From contig NZ_NKRG01000001.1 in assembly GCF_003351105.1 (NCBI RefSeq), positions 372,001 to 436,000 on the forward strand: a stretch of 64,000 nt of DNA, read 5' to 3'. Position numbers and translations under genes: made by a program. The notes beneath the pieces are model-generated. The model did no database searches. It was given only the letters and a program-made list of their open reading frames with translations, and was not told where the DNA came from. Each line of letters opens with the position of its first letter. The stretch's first letter is position 1. Shown piece after piece: positions 46,411-56,744 of this stretch. The stretch is from Thermosipho africanus Ob7. Its GTDB lineage: Bacteria; Thermotogota; Thermotogae; Thermotogales; Fervidobacteriaceae.

Positions 46411-47682
46411 TTATCCCTCAATTATTATTGGCTTTCTAAAATCCATACCAGATTTTCTTTGAGAAGAGTTAGGATAAAATAAAGTATAGATATTACTTGC
46501 AAGTATATCTTTTTCAAATTGCCAGTTGTATAAGCTTATGTTAAAATCCCATTTTCTTTCACTGTTTTTTAAAACATCTTTTAGTATTTTGTTTTTGAGT
46601 GAAGGATTTGTGATAATTGGAATTGTTGATTTTTTCTTTGCATATGATAAAAATTCTTGACCTTTTTTTGAAAATCCGAGAACTCTTGCATATTGAGGTC
46701 CTAGTTTATTTGAAAATTCCATATAGTTTTTTTCAAAATTAAAGATCGCATGGAATATCAACCTTCTTATTCTTGAGAATGTAAATCTTTTTGCTTTTAT
46801 ATTTTCAATGAATTCTTTAAGATTGGTTGAAATATTTGCACTATCAATAAATCTTTTGTCTAAACCTTCACTAAAACCATATATATTTTCTAAATTTTCT
46901 CTTGCCTTTAATCTAAATTCAGAGAGTATAAATTGTTCTAAATTTTCCAAAAAGACTGGACCTCTCCCTTTTTCAAATTCATCTTTTAAAATTAAATAAG
47001 TACTTTCAGGAACATATTCTTTAATGTTTTTTTCAAACTTTATAGCATTTCTAATTGCAGTAGCTGAAGAAAATTTCCCAGATAAATTTTGCTCATTGTA
47101 TTTTGCACCAACACGTTTAATAACATGATACTTAATGTTGCTGTTATATTTAAAAATTGCTTTGATGTATTCGATTCCTAGAATATCATTTGAGTTTTCT
47201 AGCTTTTTAATAGTATCTAAATCAGTCTTCAAAAATTTTTGAAGTGCAAATTTTCTTGCGTTTGGATATGACAAACCTTTTTTTAGTTCTCTTTTTATTA
47301 GGTAATCAAACTCTTTTGAATTTTCATATAAGATTTTGGAGATCTTTTCAAGAAATGAAATATCAGCACTTTCGCTTCCAAATACAATATCTGTAACAAG
47401 ACCAAGTTTATGCATTAAGCCAACTGAACCAAATGCAAAGCCACCTGCATCTTGTAATGCATAGACAGTTGGAATTTCAAATACTACATCAATACCATTT
47501 AAAAGAGCCATTTTAGCTCTTGCAAATTTGTTAACAATAGCCGGCTCTCCTCTTTGGCAAAAATTTCCACTCATAACCGCAATTGTAAAATCAGGTTTTA
47601 CTAGCTTTTTAGCAGATTTTAAATGATAGAGATGGCCATTATGGAAAGGATTATATTCAACTACAACTCCTAAAACTTTCAT
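46411..47682 (-). CDS. tmcAL: tRNA(Met) cytidine acetate ligase
   Basis: 423 residues. VVVEYNPFHNGHLYHL carries the nucleotidyl-transfer HxGH-type motif, then MSGNFCQRGEPAIVNKFARA, GSESADISFL and SSATAIRNAI, all characteristic of TmcAL/YlbM, which makes N4-acetylcytidine at the wobble base of elongator tRNA-Met using acetate and ATP. It ends one base before mfd and its ATG overlaps the stop of the membrane protein gene, so the three form one transcript. Confidence 0.92.
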   Translation of the reverse strand: MKVLGVVVEYNPFHNGHLYHLKSAKKLVKPDFTIAVMSGNFCQRGEPAIVNKFARAKMALLNGIDVVFEIPTVYALQDAGGFAFGSVGLMHKLGLVTDIVFGSESADISFLEKISKILYENSKEFDYLIKRELKKGLSYPNARKFALQKFLKTDLDTIKKLENSNDILGIEYIKAIFKYNSNIKYHVIKRVGAKYNEQNLSGKFSSATAIRNAIKFEKNIKEYVPESTYLILKDEFEKGRGPVFLENLEQFILSEFRLKARENLENIYGFSEGLDKRFIDSANISTNLKEFIENIKAKRFTFSRIRRLIFHAIFNFEKNYMEFSNKLGPQYARVLGFSKKGQEFLSYAKKKSTIPIITNPSLKNKILKDVLKNSERKWDFNISLYNWQFEKDILASNIYTLFYPNSSQRKSGMDFRKPIIIEG

Positions 47683-48128
47683 TCTTCACCTCTAAATCTG
47701 CTGAAAACAAGTATTCCACAAATAACTAATATGGCAAGATTTATTAGGAAAAGCATCATACCAATGTACATAGTCTCAATTTTATTGCCGTTAATTCCAA
47801 AAAATTCTAAACCCAACCAGGTTGGGCCTAGAGATGCTAATTTGTATAATTGAAAGAGAAATGATATAAATGATAGTAAAAAGGAAATTATTATCCATAC
47901 ATTAGCATATTCCCATGAATCTTTAGAAATTGAATAGAAGCCTATAAAAAAGCCATTGAGCGTGAAAGATATCGCTATTATTAGCAATGCTGATGAAATA
48001 TTCATATTGATAGAAAAAATATTTTCTATTACAGGCGAAAAAAAGAAAATAGCTATGTAAAAACTTAAAAAGATTAATCCAATTGTTGCAAGTAATGTGC
48101 CTAAAATATAAATTAAGTATTTTTCCAT
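47679..48128 (-). CDS. Four-helix membrane protein of unknown function
   Basis: 149 residues with four clear hydrophobic segments (around residues 7-32, 42-68, 76-95 and 118-143) and short charged loops. No motif is recognised. GAGGTG lies before ATG 48128. It overlaps tmcAL by four bases. Confidence 0.6.
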   Translation of the reverse strand: MEKYLIYILGTLLATIGLIFLSFYIAIFFFSPVIENIFSINMNISSALLIIAISFTLNGFFIGFYSISKDSWEYANVWIIISFLLSFISFLFQLYKLASLGPTWLGLEFFGINGNKIETMYIGMMLFLINLAILVICGILVFSRFRGEE

Positions 48129-48163
48129 GTTTTACACCTCTTTAAATATTTTACCACAAAAAT

Positions 48164-48181
48164 AGGGCCTTTTAAGGCCCT
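48164..48181 (-). terminator. Terminator after tRNA-Val
   Basis: Hairpin AGGGCCTT-AA-AAGGCCCT, followed on the minus strand by ATTTTTGTGG, just beyond the tRNA 3' end. Confidence 0.7.
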
Positions 48182-48194
48182 TCATTTATTTTTT

Positions 48195-48269
48195 TGGTGG
48201 GTGCGGCAGGGATTGAACCTGCGGCCTCTTCCGTGTGAAGGAAGCGCTCTCCCACTGAGCTACGCACCC
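48195..48269 (-). tRNA. tRNA-Val (anticodon CAC)
   Basis: 75 bases folding as a full cloverleaf: acceptor GGGTGCG/CGCACCC, D arm GCTC/GAGC, anticodon arm CTTCC-TTCACAC-GGAAG, T arm GCAGG-TTCAATC-CCTGC. The CCA end is encoded. CAC reads GUG codons. Confidence 0.97.
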
Positions 48270-48279
48270 ATGCAAAAAA

Positions 48280-48308
48280 ATAATACCATAAAAATTTTTT
48301 AAAATCAA
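48280..48308 (-). promoter_or_regulatory. Promoter of tRNA-Val
   Basis: Minus strand TTGATT (48303-48308), 17-base spacer, TATTAT (48280-48285) preceded by TGG, 11 bases ahead of the tRNA. Confidence 0.65.
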
Positions 48309-48346
48309 GAATTTGGTGTATATTTTTTATGGGGGTGAATTAAAAA

Positions 48347-49435
48347 ATGATTAAGAAATTTATTAACTTTACGCTATTTTTTGTTTTGGGTGTTGTGATT
48401 TTTATAGTTATTTCTCCCTATGTTTTTAAATATCAGAAATTTTTGCCCAAAACTTTGAACAAGGAAATTGAGCTTATTAATTCCAAACTTAAATTACATT
48501 ATATTGATGATGAGAGGGTAATTAATTTTAAAGATATCAAAATCAGTAGGTGGATGAATAAATACGAGTTTTATAAGATCCTAGTTAAAGAAATTTCAAA
48601 ATATCCTGGGGTATATGTGCTATTGCCTGAATCTAATAAATCTACTTATGTTCTACCATTTGAAATTAGATTTGTTGATGGAAAATTTGTGGTTATTAAT
48701 TCTTCATGTAGTATTGAGGAAGGAGCAGTGGTTAGTAAAATTAATAACAGGAATTTGATCGAATACTTATCAGATTTTTATTTAGAAAAAAATATTTTTA
48801 ATGAGAATAAACAATTTTTTTCAAGATATATTTTTCCATTTTTAGGAGAATTTTTAAGGAAAAAGAGAATTGAGGTTGAATACGAATATTTAGGAAAGAG
48901 CGAAAAAACAATTGTTGAAACGATTCCGTATGAAGAGTTTATTAGAAAAGAACCAGTTTTGATAGAAAAAAAATCAAATGATTTTGCTGATATAAAAATT
49001 TTCTCGTTTAATTTTTTGGGAGATAAATTTTCAGAAATTTTTGAAGAATTTGAAAATATTGCAAAAAATGATGATATCAAACATATAACTTTAGATTTTA
49101 GCTATGCATATGATATTCCAATTGACTTAAGTAGTTTATATATGATAATGTCATTTTTAATAGATAAAAAAACAACTTTGTTTGATGAAGCAATGTTTAA
49201 ATTTGGAAGCTATAAGTATACTTATAAAAATTTTGGAGAATTAGTTCCAAATAATGTAACGTTCAAAAATAAAGAAATTGAAATAGTTGAAAATTGTTCT
49301 GATTCAATTGGAAGGTTAATTTGTAATATAATTAAAAATGAAAAATTAGAATTTTACAATAATTATAAGGAGATTATTACTCCGTGGACAAGGTTAAGAA
49401 TATACATTCCAAGTGCTAAATTTTTTATTAAATAG
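48347..49435 (+). CDS. Membrane-anchored protein, possible degenerate S41-type protease relative
   Basis: 362 residues. One N-terminal membrane helix (NFTLFFVLGVVIFIVISPYV), then an extracytoplasmic region. The run EEGAVVSKINNRNLIEYL resembles the ligand loop of a PDZ-like domain, and ADIKIFSFNFLGDKFSEIF followed by DDIKHITLDFSYAYDIPIDL resembles the strand pattern of C-terminal processing peptidases. The catalytic Ser and Lys of that family are not seen. So it may be an inactive relative; no firm assignment. GGGGGTG precedes ATG 48347. It stands alone between the tRNA and the transporter gene. Confidence 0.5.
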   Translation: MIKKFINFTLFFVLGVVIFIVISPYVFKYQKFLPKTLNKEIELINSKLKLHYIDDERVINFKDIKISRWMNKYEFYKILVKEISKYPGVYVLLPESNKSTYVLPFEIRFVDGKFVVINSSCSIEEGAVVSKINNRNLIEYLSDFYLEKNIFNENKQFFSRYIFPFLGEFLRKKRIEVEYEYLGKSEKTIVETIPYEEFIRKEPVLIEKKSNDFADIKIFSFNFLGDKFSEIFEEFENIAKNDDIKHITLDFSYAYDIPIDLSSLYMIMSFLIDKKTTLFDEAMFKFGSYKYTYKNFGELVPNNVTFKNKEIEIVENCSDSIGRLICNIIKNEKLEFYNNYKEIITPWTRLRIYIPSAKFFIK

Positions 49436-49475
49436 CTATAATATTTAATATATATTTTTATGAAATGTAAAAGAG

Positions 49476-49505
49476 TTGATTTTTTTGTAAAATATGTGGT
49501 ATAAT
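49476..49505 (+). promoter_or_regulatory. Promoter of the solute-binding protein gene
   Basis: TTGATT (49476-49481), 18-base spacer and TATAAT (49500-49505) with TGG directly before it, 42 bases ahead of the GTG start. Confidence 0.7.
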
Positions 49506-49547
49506 AATTACGAACCATTACATTACTCCAGAAGAGGGGGGATTTTT

Positions 49548-51392
49548 GTGAAAAAACTTTTAGCATTTTTGATGGTAGTATTTGCGGTAGTATTATTTGC
49601 TGCCGACCCAAACACTTTGGTAGACGCAACTATTGGTGAGCCAGATACTCTTGACCCACATCTTGCATACGATACAGCTAGTGGTGAGGTTATTTATCAA
49701 GTATATGAGAACCTTATACAATATAAAGGTTCCAGCTTGAACGAATTTGAACCAAGGCTTGCAACAGAAGTTCCAACAGTTGAAAATGGACTCATAAGAG
49801 ATGGTGGAAAAACATACGTATTTCCAATCAGAAAAGGAGTTAAATTTCATAATGGAAATGATTTAACTCCAGAAGATGTTGAATACAGTTTTGAAAGAGC
49901 ACTTCTTTACAATCCATCTGGGGGACCAGTATGGATGCTTTGGTATTCAATTTTTGGAACATGGGATGTTACAATGTTTGTTGAAGACTTAACAGGAAAA
50001 TCATGGGATGAATTGTTTGATGAAGAAGGAAATCCAGTACCTGGAGCAGAAGAAGTATTTAAACAAGTGTATGATGCAGTTGACAAAGCAATTGAAGTAG
50101 ACGGAGACAATGTTGTATTTCATCTTGCAAGACCATATGCACCATTCTTGAACGTAATTGCACAAGGTGGAAGTTGGGGAGCAATACTTGATAAAGAATG
50201 GTGTATTGAAATAGGACTTTGGGATGGGCAACCAACCACATGGTGGAAATGGCATGATCAAGGAAAGGAAGAATCACCATTATTCACACAAATGAACGGT
50301 ACAGGTCCATACAAATTTGTAGAATGGGATAGAGCACAACAAAAAGTAATACTTGAAGCAAATGAAAATTATTGGAGAGAACCTGCAAAGATTAAGAGAG
50401 TAATTATATGGGGTATTGATGAATATTCAACCAGAAAAGCAATGCTTGAAAAAGGTGATGCAGATATTGCATATATTCCAACACAATATCTTGACCAAGT
50501 AAGAGGAAATCCAGATATTGAAATAATAGAAGGATTACCAACATTGTCAGTTACAGTTCTTGGATTTAACTGGACAATTAAAGAAGGAAGCAAGTACGTT
50601 GGTAGTGGAAAGCTTGATGGAAATGGAATTCCATTGGATTTCTTCAGTGATGTTCACGCAAGAAAAGCTATTGCACACGTAATTAACTACGACGCACTTA
50701 TTAATGAGGTATTAAAAGGATTTGGTAAGAGAGTACCAACAGCATTGCCAGAAGGTCTTCTTGGATTTGATCCTTCACTTCCATTGTATGATTTCAATCT
50801 CTTTAAAGCAAGACAAGAATTAATGCAAGCATGGAACGGAGAAGCATGGAAAAAAGGATTCAAATTCTCAGTTGCATATAACTTAGGAAACGAAGCAAGA
50901 CAAAGAACAGCAGAAATGGTAAAGATGTATCTTGAAATGTTATCACCAAAGATTAAGGTTGATGTTGTTGGTTTGCAATGGCCAACATTCTTAGATGCAA
51001 CAAAACGTGGTGAGCTTCCAATATTCATTCTTGGATGGCTTGCAGACTTCCCAGACCCAGATAACTTCATATTTACATATTATGATTCAAAAGGTGACTA
51101 CAGTTCAAGACAAGGAGCAAAATTCAGAGAATTTGTAAGTACACCTATGGAAGAACTTGGTGGAAAGAGCTTGGATGAATTAATTGAACAAGCAGCAGCT
51201 GAAACAGATGCAGCAAAAAGGGCGGAGTTATATGCACAAGTTCAAAAATTTGTTGTAAAGTATGCAATTAGTGTACCACTTTATCAACCAATTGGAGTTA
51301 GGGTTCACAGGAAATGGCTCAAAGGTTGGTATCCAAATGCAATGAGACCAGGTGATGATTATTACGCATACTGGTTTGAAGGAAAAGAATAA
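49548..51392 (+). CDS. ABC transporter substrate-binding protein, family 5 (peptide/sugar type)
   Basis: 614 residues. Signal peptide KKLLAFLMVVFAVVLFAA ends without a lipobox cysteine, so the mature protein (from about ADPNTL) is probably free in the periplasm or attached otherwise. IGEPDTLDPHLAYDTASGEV, FHNGNDLTPEDVEYSFERAL and ADFPDPDNFIF are typical of the DppA/OppA group; in Thermotogales, members bind oligosaccharides as well as peptides, so the ligand is open. GTG 49548 with GAGGGGGGAT is the start. The permease and ATPase genes are not in the window. Its own promoter and terminator make it a single-gene unit, and codon choice looks like that of a highly expressed gene. Confidence 0.88.
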   Translation: MKKLLAFLMVVFAVVLFAADPNTLVDATIGEPDTLDPHLAYDTASGEVIYQVYENLIQYKGSSLNEFEPRLATEVPTVENGLIRDGGKTYVFPIRKGVKFHNGNDLTPEDVEYSFERALLYNPSGGPVWMLWYSIFGTWDVTMFVEDLTGKSWDELFDEEGNPVPGAEEVFKQVYDAVDKAIEVDGDNVVFHLARPYAPFLNVIAQGGSWGAILDKEWCIEIGLWDGQPTTWWKWHDQGKEESPLFTQMNGTGPYKFVEWDRAQQKVILEANENYWREPAKIKRVIIWGIDEYSTRKAMLEKGDADIAYIPTQYLDQVRGNPDIEIIEGLPTLSVTVLGFNWTIKEGSKYVGSGKLDGNGIPLDFFSDVHARKAIAHVINYDALINEVLKGFGKRVPTALPEGLLGFDPSLPLYDFNLFKARQELMQAWNGEAWKKGFKFSVAYNLGNEARQRTAEMVKMYLEMLSPKIKVDVVGLQWPTFLDATKRGELPIFILGWLADFPDPDNFIFTYYDSKGDYSSRQGAKFREFVSTPMEELGGKSLDELIEQAAAETDAAKRAELYAQVQKFVVKYAISVPLYQPIGVRVHRKWLKGWYPNAMRPGDDYYAYWFEGKE

Positions 51393-51413
51393 TTAAAAAG
51401 TAATTAATTTCTT

Positions 51414-51441
51414 GCGGCCCATTATGGGCCGCATTTTTTTT
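51414..51441 (+). terminator. Terminator after the solute-binding protein gene
   Basis: GC-rich hairpin GCGGCCCATTATGGGCCGC followed by a run of T. Confidence 0.9.
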
Positions 51442-51472
51442 ATGATATACTTAGGTATAGGAGGTAGATAAA

Positions 51473-53137
51473 ATGCCATACGATGGGTTTGTTATGAGGC
51501 AATTTTTAGAATATTCAAAACCATATTTGCTTAATGCACATATTAGAAATTTTTATATCTTTAATAAGATAATCTATTTTAGTTTTCAAAGTTTTGATTT
51601 AAAAATTTCACTTAATCCAAGTTATTCTTATATAACTTTTGAAAAAAGAAATTTACCTTTAAACACCAAAAGTCATTATTTTGTTGAGTATTTAAGAAGT
51701 AAAGTTAGAGGTGGTGTGATAAAAAATATTGAGCAAATTGGATTGGAAAGGACTTATAAGTTTGAAGTTTATAAAGTTGATGATGTTGGAAATAAACATA
51801 ATTATGAAATTTATATTGATATAATGGGAAAACATTCAAATATAATTTTTGTAGAAAATGGGATAATTTTGGATGCCTATAAACGAATAAAAAATAGATT
51901 TAGAAACATTTTTCCAGGAGAACAATTTAAAATTTTCAGTTCAAATAAAATTAATCCGCTTGATGTAAATCAAATTAAAAAGCTTAAAACTATTAATGAA
52001 AGTAAAAAGGCTTTAGAATTTATTTACAAGAATATTCAGGGATTTTCTAAAGTAGCTGCTAGAGAATTGTTGTATAGAGCAGGTATAGATGAAGATGAAG
52101 TTATCAAATGGGATGATAAATTAGAAAAAATTTTGAAGGAAATTATTCAGGAATTTAGCGAGAAAAATATGTATGTTTATTTTGAGAATAATAAACCATT
52201 TGAAATTTCTGCATTTTCTTTAAATCATTTAGCTGAAAAATTTAGAAAATTTTCAAAACCTGACGAAGCAATTAATTTGTTTTTTAGTTGGAATGAAAAA
52301 AAGAGCTTAATATATGAAAAGAAAAAGGCTTTGGAAGATGTATTGGTAAAATATATAAGCAAGTTGGAAAATACATTAGATAAGATTAATATTGAAATTG
52401 AAAAAAACAAAAATTACGATTTGTATAAAAAATATGGAGAACTTTTAAAGGCTTATTTTTATCAAATTGATGAAAAGATGAACAAAATAGTTTTATATGA
52501 TTGGGAAAATGATGAAAATATCGAGGTTCCTCTAGATTCTAATAAAGGACCACTTGAAAATGCAAATTATTACTTTAAAAAATACAATAAAATGAAAAAT
52601 AAGTTGAAAGGTCTTCTGGAAAGAAAGAAAGTATTAGAAGACGAACTAGACTACCTATATCAAATTTGGTACACAATTGAAGATGCTGAAAGTGAGGAAG
52701 AAATAGAAGAGATAAAGTTTGAAATGCAAAATATGGGGTTAATAAAAGATAAGAAAGGTAGAAGTAAAAAAGTTATCAAATCAGAACCAAGAAAGGTAGA
52801 GCATAGTGGGTTTGTAATATATATTGGGAAAAATAACAAACAAAATGATGAACTTGTTCGTAAGGCAAATGATGAAGATTTATGGTTTCATGTTCACGAA
52901 ATGCCTGGATCACATGTTGTGTTGAAGAACAATGGAAAGGATATAGACGAAGAAGTTATAAAATTTGCTGCAGAGCTTGCAGCTGGGTATAGCAAAGGTA
53001 AAAATTCAGGAAAGGTTCCAGTTGACTATACAAAAGTAAAATATGTTAGAAAAACTAAAGGATTAAAACCTGGTCTTGTATTGTACAGTAATTATAAAAC
53101 AATTTATGTAAGACCGAGGAGGATTGATAATGTTTAA
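51473..53137 (+). CDS. rqcH: NFACT family protein RqcH (Rqc2 homolog)
   Basis: 554 residues. NFACT-N ([32 protein letters not shown]), a central helix-hairpin-helix and long coiled coil at about residues 275-410, and the C-terminal NFACT-R domain ([34 protein letters not shown]). RqcH binds split large ribosomal subunits and adds alanine tails to stalled chains; the same family was earlier called fibronectin-binding protein A. AGGAGGTAG precedes ATG 51473. The end overlaps uvrB. Confidence 0.9.
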   Translation: MPYDGFVMRQFLEYSKPYLLNAHIRNFYIFNKIIYFSFQSFDLKISLNPSYSYITFEKRNLPLNTKSHYFVEYLRSKVRGGVIKNIEQIGLERTYKFEVYKVDDVGNKHNYEIYIDIMGKHSNIIFVENGIILDAYKRIKNRFRNIFPGEQFKIFSSNKINPLDVNQIKKLKTINESKKALEFIYKNIQGFSKVAARELLYRAGIDEDEVIKWDDKLEKILKEIIQEFSEKNMYVYFENNKPFEISAFSLNHLAEKFRKFSKPDEAINLFFSWNEKKSLIYEKKKALEDVLVKYISKLENTLDKINIEIEKNKNYDLYKKYGELLKAYFYQIDEKMNKIVLYDWENDENIEVPLDSNKGPLENANYYFKKYNKMKNKLKGLLERKKVLEDELDYLYQIWYTIEDAESEEEIEEIKFEMQNMGLIKDKKGRSKKVIKSEPRKVEHSGFVIYIGKNNKQNDELVRKANDEDLWFHVHEMPGSHVVLKNNGKDIDEEVIKFAAELAAGYSKGKNSGKVPVDYTKVKYVRKTKGLKPGLVLYSNYKTIYVRPRRIDNV

Positions 53138-55115
53138 GGTCTATTCGGATTTTTTACCGTCAGGAGATCAACCTGAGGCAATTAAAAAATTAGTTGAAGG
53201 TTTACAAAAAGGATATAGAATACAAACTTTATTAGGTGTCACAGGAAGTGGAAAGACATTTACAATGGCCAAAGTTATTGAGAAAGTTGGCAAGCCAACT
53301 CTTATAATTTCGCCTAATAAAACTTTAGCTGCTCAATTATATTCTGAGTTTAAATCTTTTTTTCCAGAGAATAAAGTTGAATTTTTTGTAAGTTACTATG
53401 ATTATTATCAACCAGAGGCATATATTCCAACAAGAGATTTGTATATTGAAAAAAATGCAGACATTAATGAGGTAATTGAAAAAATGAGAATTAGTGCAAT
53501 AAAGTCAATAATGACTAGGAAAGATGTTATTGTTGTGGCAAGTGTTTCAGCAATATACAATTGTGGAGATCCTAAAGATTTTAGTGATTTAAATTTTGTT
53601 TTATCTGTAGGACAAGAGATTGATTTAGAAGGATTTTTAACACATTTAGCTAGAATTGGTTATGAAAGGAAAGAAGAAGTTGCATTTGGAGGGACTTTTA
53701 GAGTTAAAGGCGATGTTATAGAAATATATCCTAGATATCAAGATGAAGGAATAAGAATTGAACTTTTTGGTGATGAAATAGACTCGATCTATACTTTTGA
53801 TCCATTGAACAGGAAAATTTTAGAAAAGCTTGACAGGGTAGTTATCTATCCTACAAAAGAATTTATTACGACAGAAGAAAAAATAAAAAGAGCAGTCAAG
53901 TCAATTTTAAAAGAATTAGAAGAACAGTTAGAATATTTTAAAAAGCAAGGAAAGCACCTAGAGGCTGAAAGATTGAAACAAAGAACAATGAATGATATTG
54001 AACTTCTTACAGCACTTGGATATTGTTCAGGTATAGAAAACTATTCAAGACATTTTGATGGTAGAAATCCTGGAGATCCACCATACAGTCTTTTAGATTA
54101 TTTTGGAGATGATTATCTAGTATTTATAGATGAGTCACATATAACTATTCCCCAGCTTAGAGCAATGTATAGAGGAGATTTTTCAAGAAAGAAAAACTTG
54201 GTAGATTATGGTTTTAGACTTCCATGCGCTTATGATAATAGGCCACTGAAATTTGAGGAATTTTGGAATAAGGTAAAAAATGTTATTTTTGTTTCAGCAA
54301 CACCAGGCGATTTTGAAATTAATAATTCTCAGCAAGTTGTAGAGCAAATAATAAGGCCGACAGGACTTGTTGATCCTGAGGTTGAAGTAAGACCTACTCA
54401 AAATCAAATAGATGATCTTGTTAATGAAATTGCCAAAATAAGAAAACGAAACGAACGTGCATTAGTTACAGTTCTTACTAAAAAAACTGCTGAAAAATTA
54501 GCAGAATATTTAATAGAGATGGGTATTAAGGCTTTGTACATTCATTCTGAACTTGATACGATAGAACGTGTTGAAGTATTAAAAAAACTTAGAAGAGGAG
54601 ATGTAGAAGTAGTTGTTGGTGTAAATTTGTTAAGAGAAGGATTGGATTTACCAGAAGTTTCATTAGTAGCAATATTAGATAGTGATACTGAGGGATTTTT
54701 GAGAAGCGAAACTACATTAATACAGATTATTGGCAGGGTTGCCAGAAATATAAATGGTAAAGTAATTATGTATGCTGATAAAATAACACCGGCTATGAAA
54801 AAAGCAATTGATGAAACAAATAGAAGAAGGAAAATTCAGATTGAGTATAACAAGAAGCATGGTATTACTCCAAAAACTATAATTAAACCACTTGATGAAG
54901 AGATATTTAAGCAGTTTATGACAGATGAAGATGAGGAAAAAGAAGAAATTAAAACAATATTTGAATTAAAAGAATCTCTATCAATTGAAGAGTATATTGC
55001 ATTGCTTGAAGAAGAAATGTATAAGGCAGCATCAGAGTTAAGGTATGAGGATGCGGCAAGATTAAGAGATGAATTATTTAATATCAGAGAAAAATTAAAG
55101 AATAAATCTTTTTAA
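53130..55115 (+). CDS. uvrB: Excinuclease ABC subunit B
   Basis: 661 residues. DNA damage verification helicase of nucleotide excision repair. Walker [16 protein letters not shown], the hairpin [24 protein letters not shown] box [11 protein letters not shown], motif [10 protein letters not shown] and the C-terminal UVR motif [14 protein letters not shown] are all present. ATG 53130 with AGGAGG seven bases before is chosen over the earlier in-frame TTG 53124. Its start lies in the last codons of rqcH. Confidence 0.96.
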   Translation: MFKVYSDFLPSGDQPEAIKKLVEGLQKGYRIQTLLGVTGSGKTFTMAKVIEKVGKPTLIISPNKTLAAQLYSEFKSFFPENKVEFFVSYYDYYQPEAYIPTRDLYIEKNADINEVIEKMRISAIKSIMTRKDVIVVASVSAIYNCGDPKDFSDLNFVLSVGQEIDLEGFLTHLARIGYERKEEVAFGGTFRVKGDVIEIYPRYQDEGIRIELFGDEIDSIYTFDPLNRKILEKLDRVVIYPTKEFITTEEKIKRAVKSILKELEEQLEYFKKQGKHLEAERLKQRTMNDIELLTALGYCSGIENYSRHFDGRNPGDPPYSLLDYFGDDYLVFIDESHITIPQLRAMYRGDFSRKKNLVDYGFRLPCAYDNRPLKFEEFWNKVKNVIFVSATPGDFEINNSQQVVEQIIRPTGLVDPEVEVRPTQNQIDDLVNEIAKIRKRNERALVTVLTKKTAEKLAEYLIEMGIKALYIHSELDTIERVEVLKKLRRGDVEVVVGVNLLREGLDLPEVSLVAILDSDTEGFLRSETTLIQIIGRVARNINGKVIMYADKITPAMKKAIDETNRRRKIQIEYNKKHGITPKTIIKPLDEEIFKQFMTDEDEEKEEIKTIFELKESLSIEEYIALLEEEMYKAASELRYEDAARLRDELFNIREKLKNKSF

Positions 55116-55165
55116 ACGATAATATAAGTGAAAAATAATAAAAAATTGTATAATAAGGTGAGAGT

Positions 55166-55978
55166 ATGGAAAAGATTTCAGATGTTATTTTTGAAGCCAG
55201 TGATACATTGAAGGAAAAGGCGTTATTCCCATTATTTTCGATTTCTGTTATTGATATAATTGGAACAATTGAAAAAAAAGAATTTTTTTATAAAATGGCT
55301 AGAACTTTGTTTAATATTATTCCATCAGTAAATGCTGTAGAGATTTTTGATAGTGATAAATTAATAGCATCGTTTGGGACAATTAGCGGCAAAAATAAAG
55401 ATTACAAACTTGATAATATAATTTTTAGATTGTATTATAATAAAATCAGTCAGTTTGAAGAAAGTCTTTTAAAATACATTTTGACGATTGCAGAAATTCA
55501 CTACAGAAATGTTAAAAAATTTGAAGAAGTAAAGGAAAATTCGTTATATGATGAATTAACAGGTGCTTTAACAAGGAAAGCTGGAATAGAAATTTTACAA
55601 AAAAAATTTTATGAAATTAAAAGAACCAACAAAAAAGCAAGTATTGTGTTTATAGATATTGATGGTTTAAAAGAGACGAATGATAAACTTGGACATTTTG
55701 CAGGTGATAAATTGCTAAGAGAGTTTGTTTTAGTTATTAAAGAGTTGATAAGAAAAGGTGATTTTATAATTAGATGGGGTGGTGACGAGTTTGTCTTGTT
55801 TTTAAATACTATGGATGCAAAGTGTGTAATAAATAGGTTGGAAAGTTTGATCAAGACGAAGTTTTCATGGGGAATTTCTATAATTCCAGAAGGTTTTAAT
55901 GACATTTTAGAAGCGATTGAATATGCAGATAAACTTATGTATAAACAAAAATTTTTAAAAAAGATGAAAAATAATTAA
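55166..55978 (+). CDS. Diguanylate cyclase (GGDEF domain protein)
   Basis: 270 residues. An N-terminal region of about 125 residues, GAF-like in its strand pattern, is followed by a GGDEF domain: DELTGALTRKAG, FIDIDGLKETNDKLGH and the active motif RWGGDEFVLFL. The inhibitory I-site RKGD is present five residues before GGDEF, so it should make cyclic di-GMP with product inhibition. No membrane helix is seen, so it is cytoplasmic. No EAL partner occurs in the window. Confidence 0.9.
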   Translation: MEKISDVIFEASDTLKEKALFPLFSISVIDIIGTIEKKEFFYKMARTLFNIIPSVNAVEIFDSDKLIASFGTISGKNKDYKLDNIIFRLYYNKISQFEESLLKYILTIAEIHYRNVKKFEEVKENSLYDELTGALTRKAGIEILQKKFYEIKRTNKKASIVFIDIDGLKETNDKLGHFAGDKLLREFVLVIKELIRKGDFIIRWGGDEFVLFLNTMDAKCVINRLESLIKTKFSWGISIIPEGFNDILEAIEYADKLMYKQKFLKKMKNN

Positions 55979-55980
55979 AA

Positions 55981-56010
55981 AAAGTGCCTCTTTTAAAAAG
56001 AGGCACTTTT
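55981..56010. terminator. Bidirectional terminator shared with the coaE end
   Basis: Long stem AAAGTGCCTCTTTT / AAAAGAGGCACTTT between the diguanylate cyclase and convergent coaE. The right part is coding for the last coaE residues (KSASF). Confidence 0.85.
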
Positions 56011-56532
56011 CATAATAAAAGTATAGATTTTTTCAAGTTTTTCATAAAGTTCTTTGATTGTTCCGTCATTATTTATAATAATTCCCTCATCAAGTATGTC
56101 CATTTGGTTTTTTAATATGTTTTCTATATCTTTTTGAGAAAGTCCTCTTTCAGAAACCCTTTTTAAAATTGTATCTAAACTACATTTTACTGTAATTGTA
56201 AAATCACATTTTATTTTTAATCTTCTTTTTATAGCTGCTTCAATTGCATAATAATTTTCTTTGGCAGTCATTTGTTCAAGTATTTCTAACATTTTTGGAT
56301 GTAAAATTTTTTCTAATTTTTTGAGCATTTTTTGATCTTGAAATACAATATCTCTAATTTTGTTTCTCTCTAATGTATTAAAAACTTCTAAGATTTTGTC
56401 TTTTTCGTATTCAAAGGCAATTTTTCCTAACTCGTCCATATTTATATATTCAAAACCTTTTTCTTTAAAAAATTTTGATACAGTGGATTTTCCTGTTCCA
56501 ATTTTGCCAGTTACACATAATATTAATTTCAA
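55993..56532 (-). CDS. coaE: Dephospho-CoA kinase
   Basis: 179 residues. Last step of coenzyme A synthesis: ATP-dependent phosphorylation of dephospho-CoA. P-loop VTGKIGTGKSTVSKFF, Asp in NMDELGK, and CSLDTILKRVSERGLSQKDIE in the lid region match; the segment after DELGK is short compared with other CoaE. Its ATG overlaps the preceding small gene by four bases. The terminator stem covers its last codons, so transcript end and stop codon nearly coincide. Confidence 0.88.
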   Translation of the reverse strand: MKLILCVTGKIGTGKSTVSKFFKEKGFEYINMDELGKIAFEYEKDKILEVFNTLERNKIRDIVFQDQKMLKKLEKILHPKMLEILEQMTAKENYYAIEAAIKRRLKIKCDFTITVKCSLDTILKRVSERGLSQKDIENILKNQMDILDEGIIINNDGTIKELYEKLEKIYTFIMKSASF

Positions 56533-56744
56533 ATTAGCTTCACTCCTAAATCTTTAATTGCATTATTTTCTAACTCTTCTTTGGTAATAATTCTAAGAGT
56601 TTTTTCGGGTAACATGTTTTTAGGAGTTTTTTTAATTTTTTCTTCAAGATTTTCATCATTTTCAATTACGATAGTAACAAAGTCATCTGATTCATAAATA
56701 TTTATTGGAGAAAAAATATTTGATAAAATTTCAATATAATTCAT
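56529..56744 (-). CDS. 71-residue protein of unknown function
   Basis: Short alpha/beta protein (VTIVIENDENLEEKI, EKTLRIITKEELENNAIKDLG). It overlaps pgi by one base and coaE by four, and has a conserved-looking compact frame, so it is probably translated. No family recognised. The antisense frames across this stretch lack such gene fit. Confidence 0.55.
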   Translation of the reverse strand: MNYIEILSNIFSPINIYESDDFVTIVIENDENLEEKIKKTPKNMLPEKTLRIITKEELENNAIKDLGVKLI

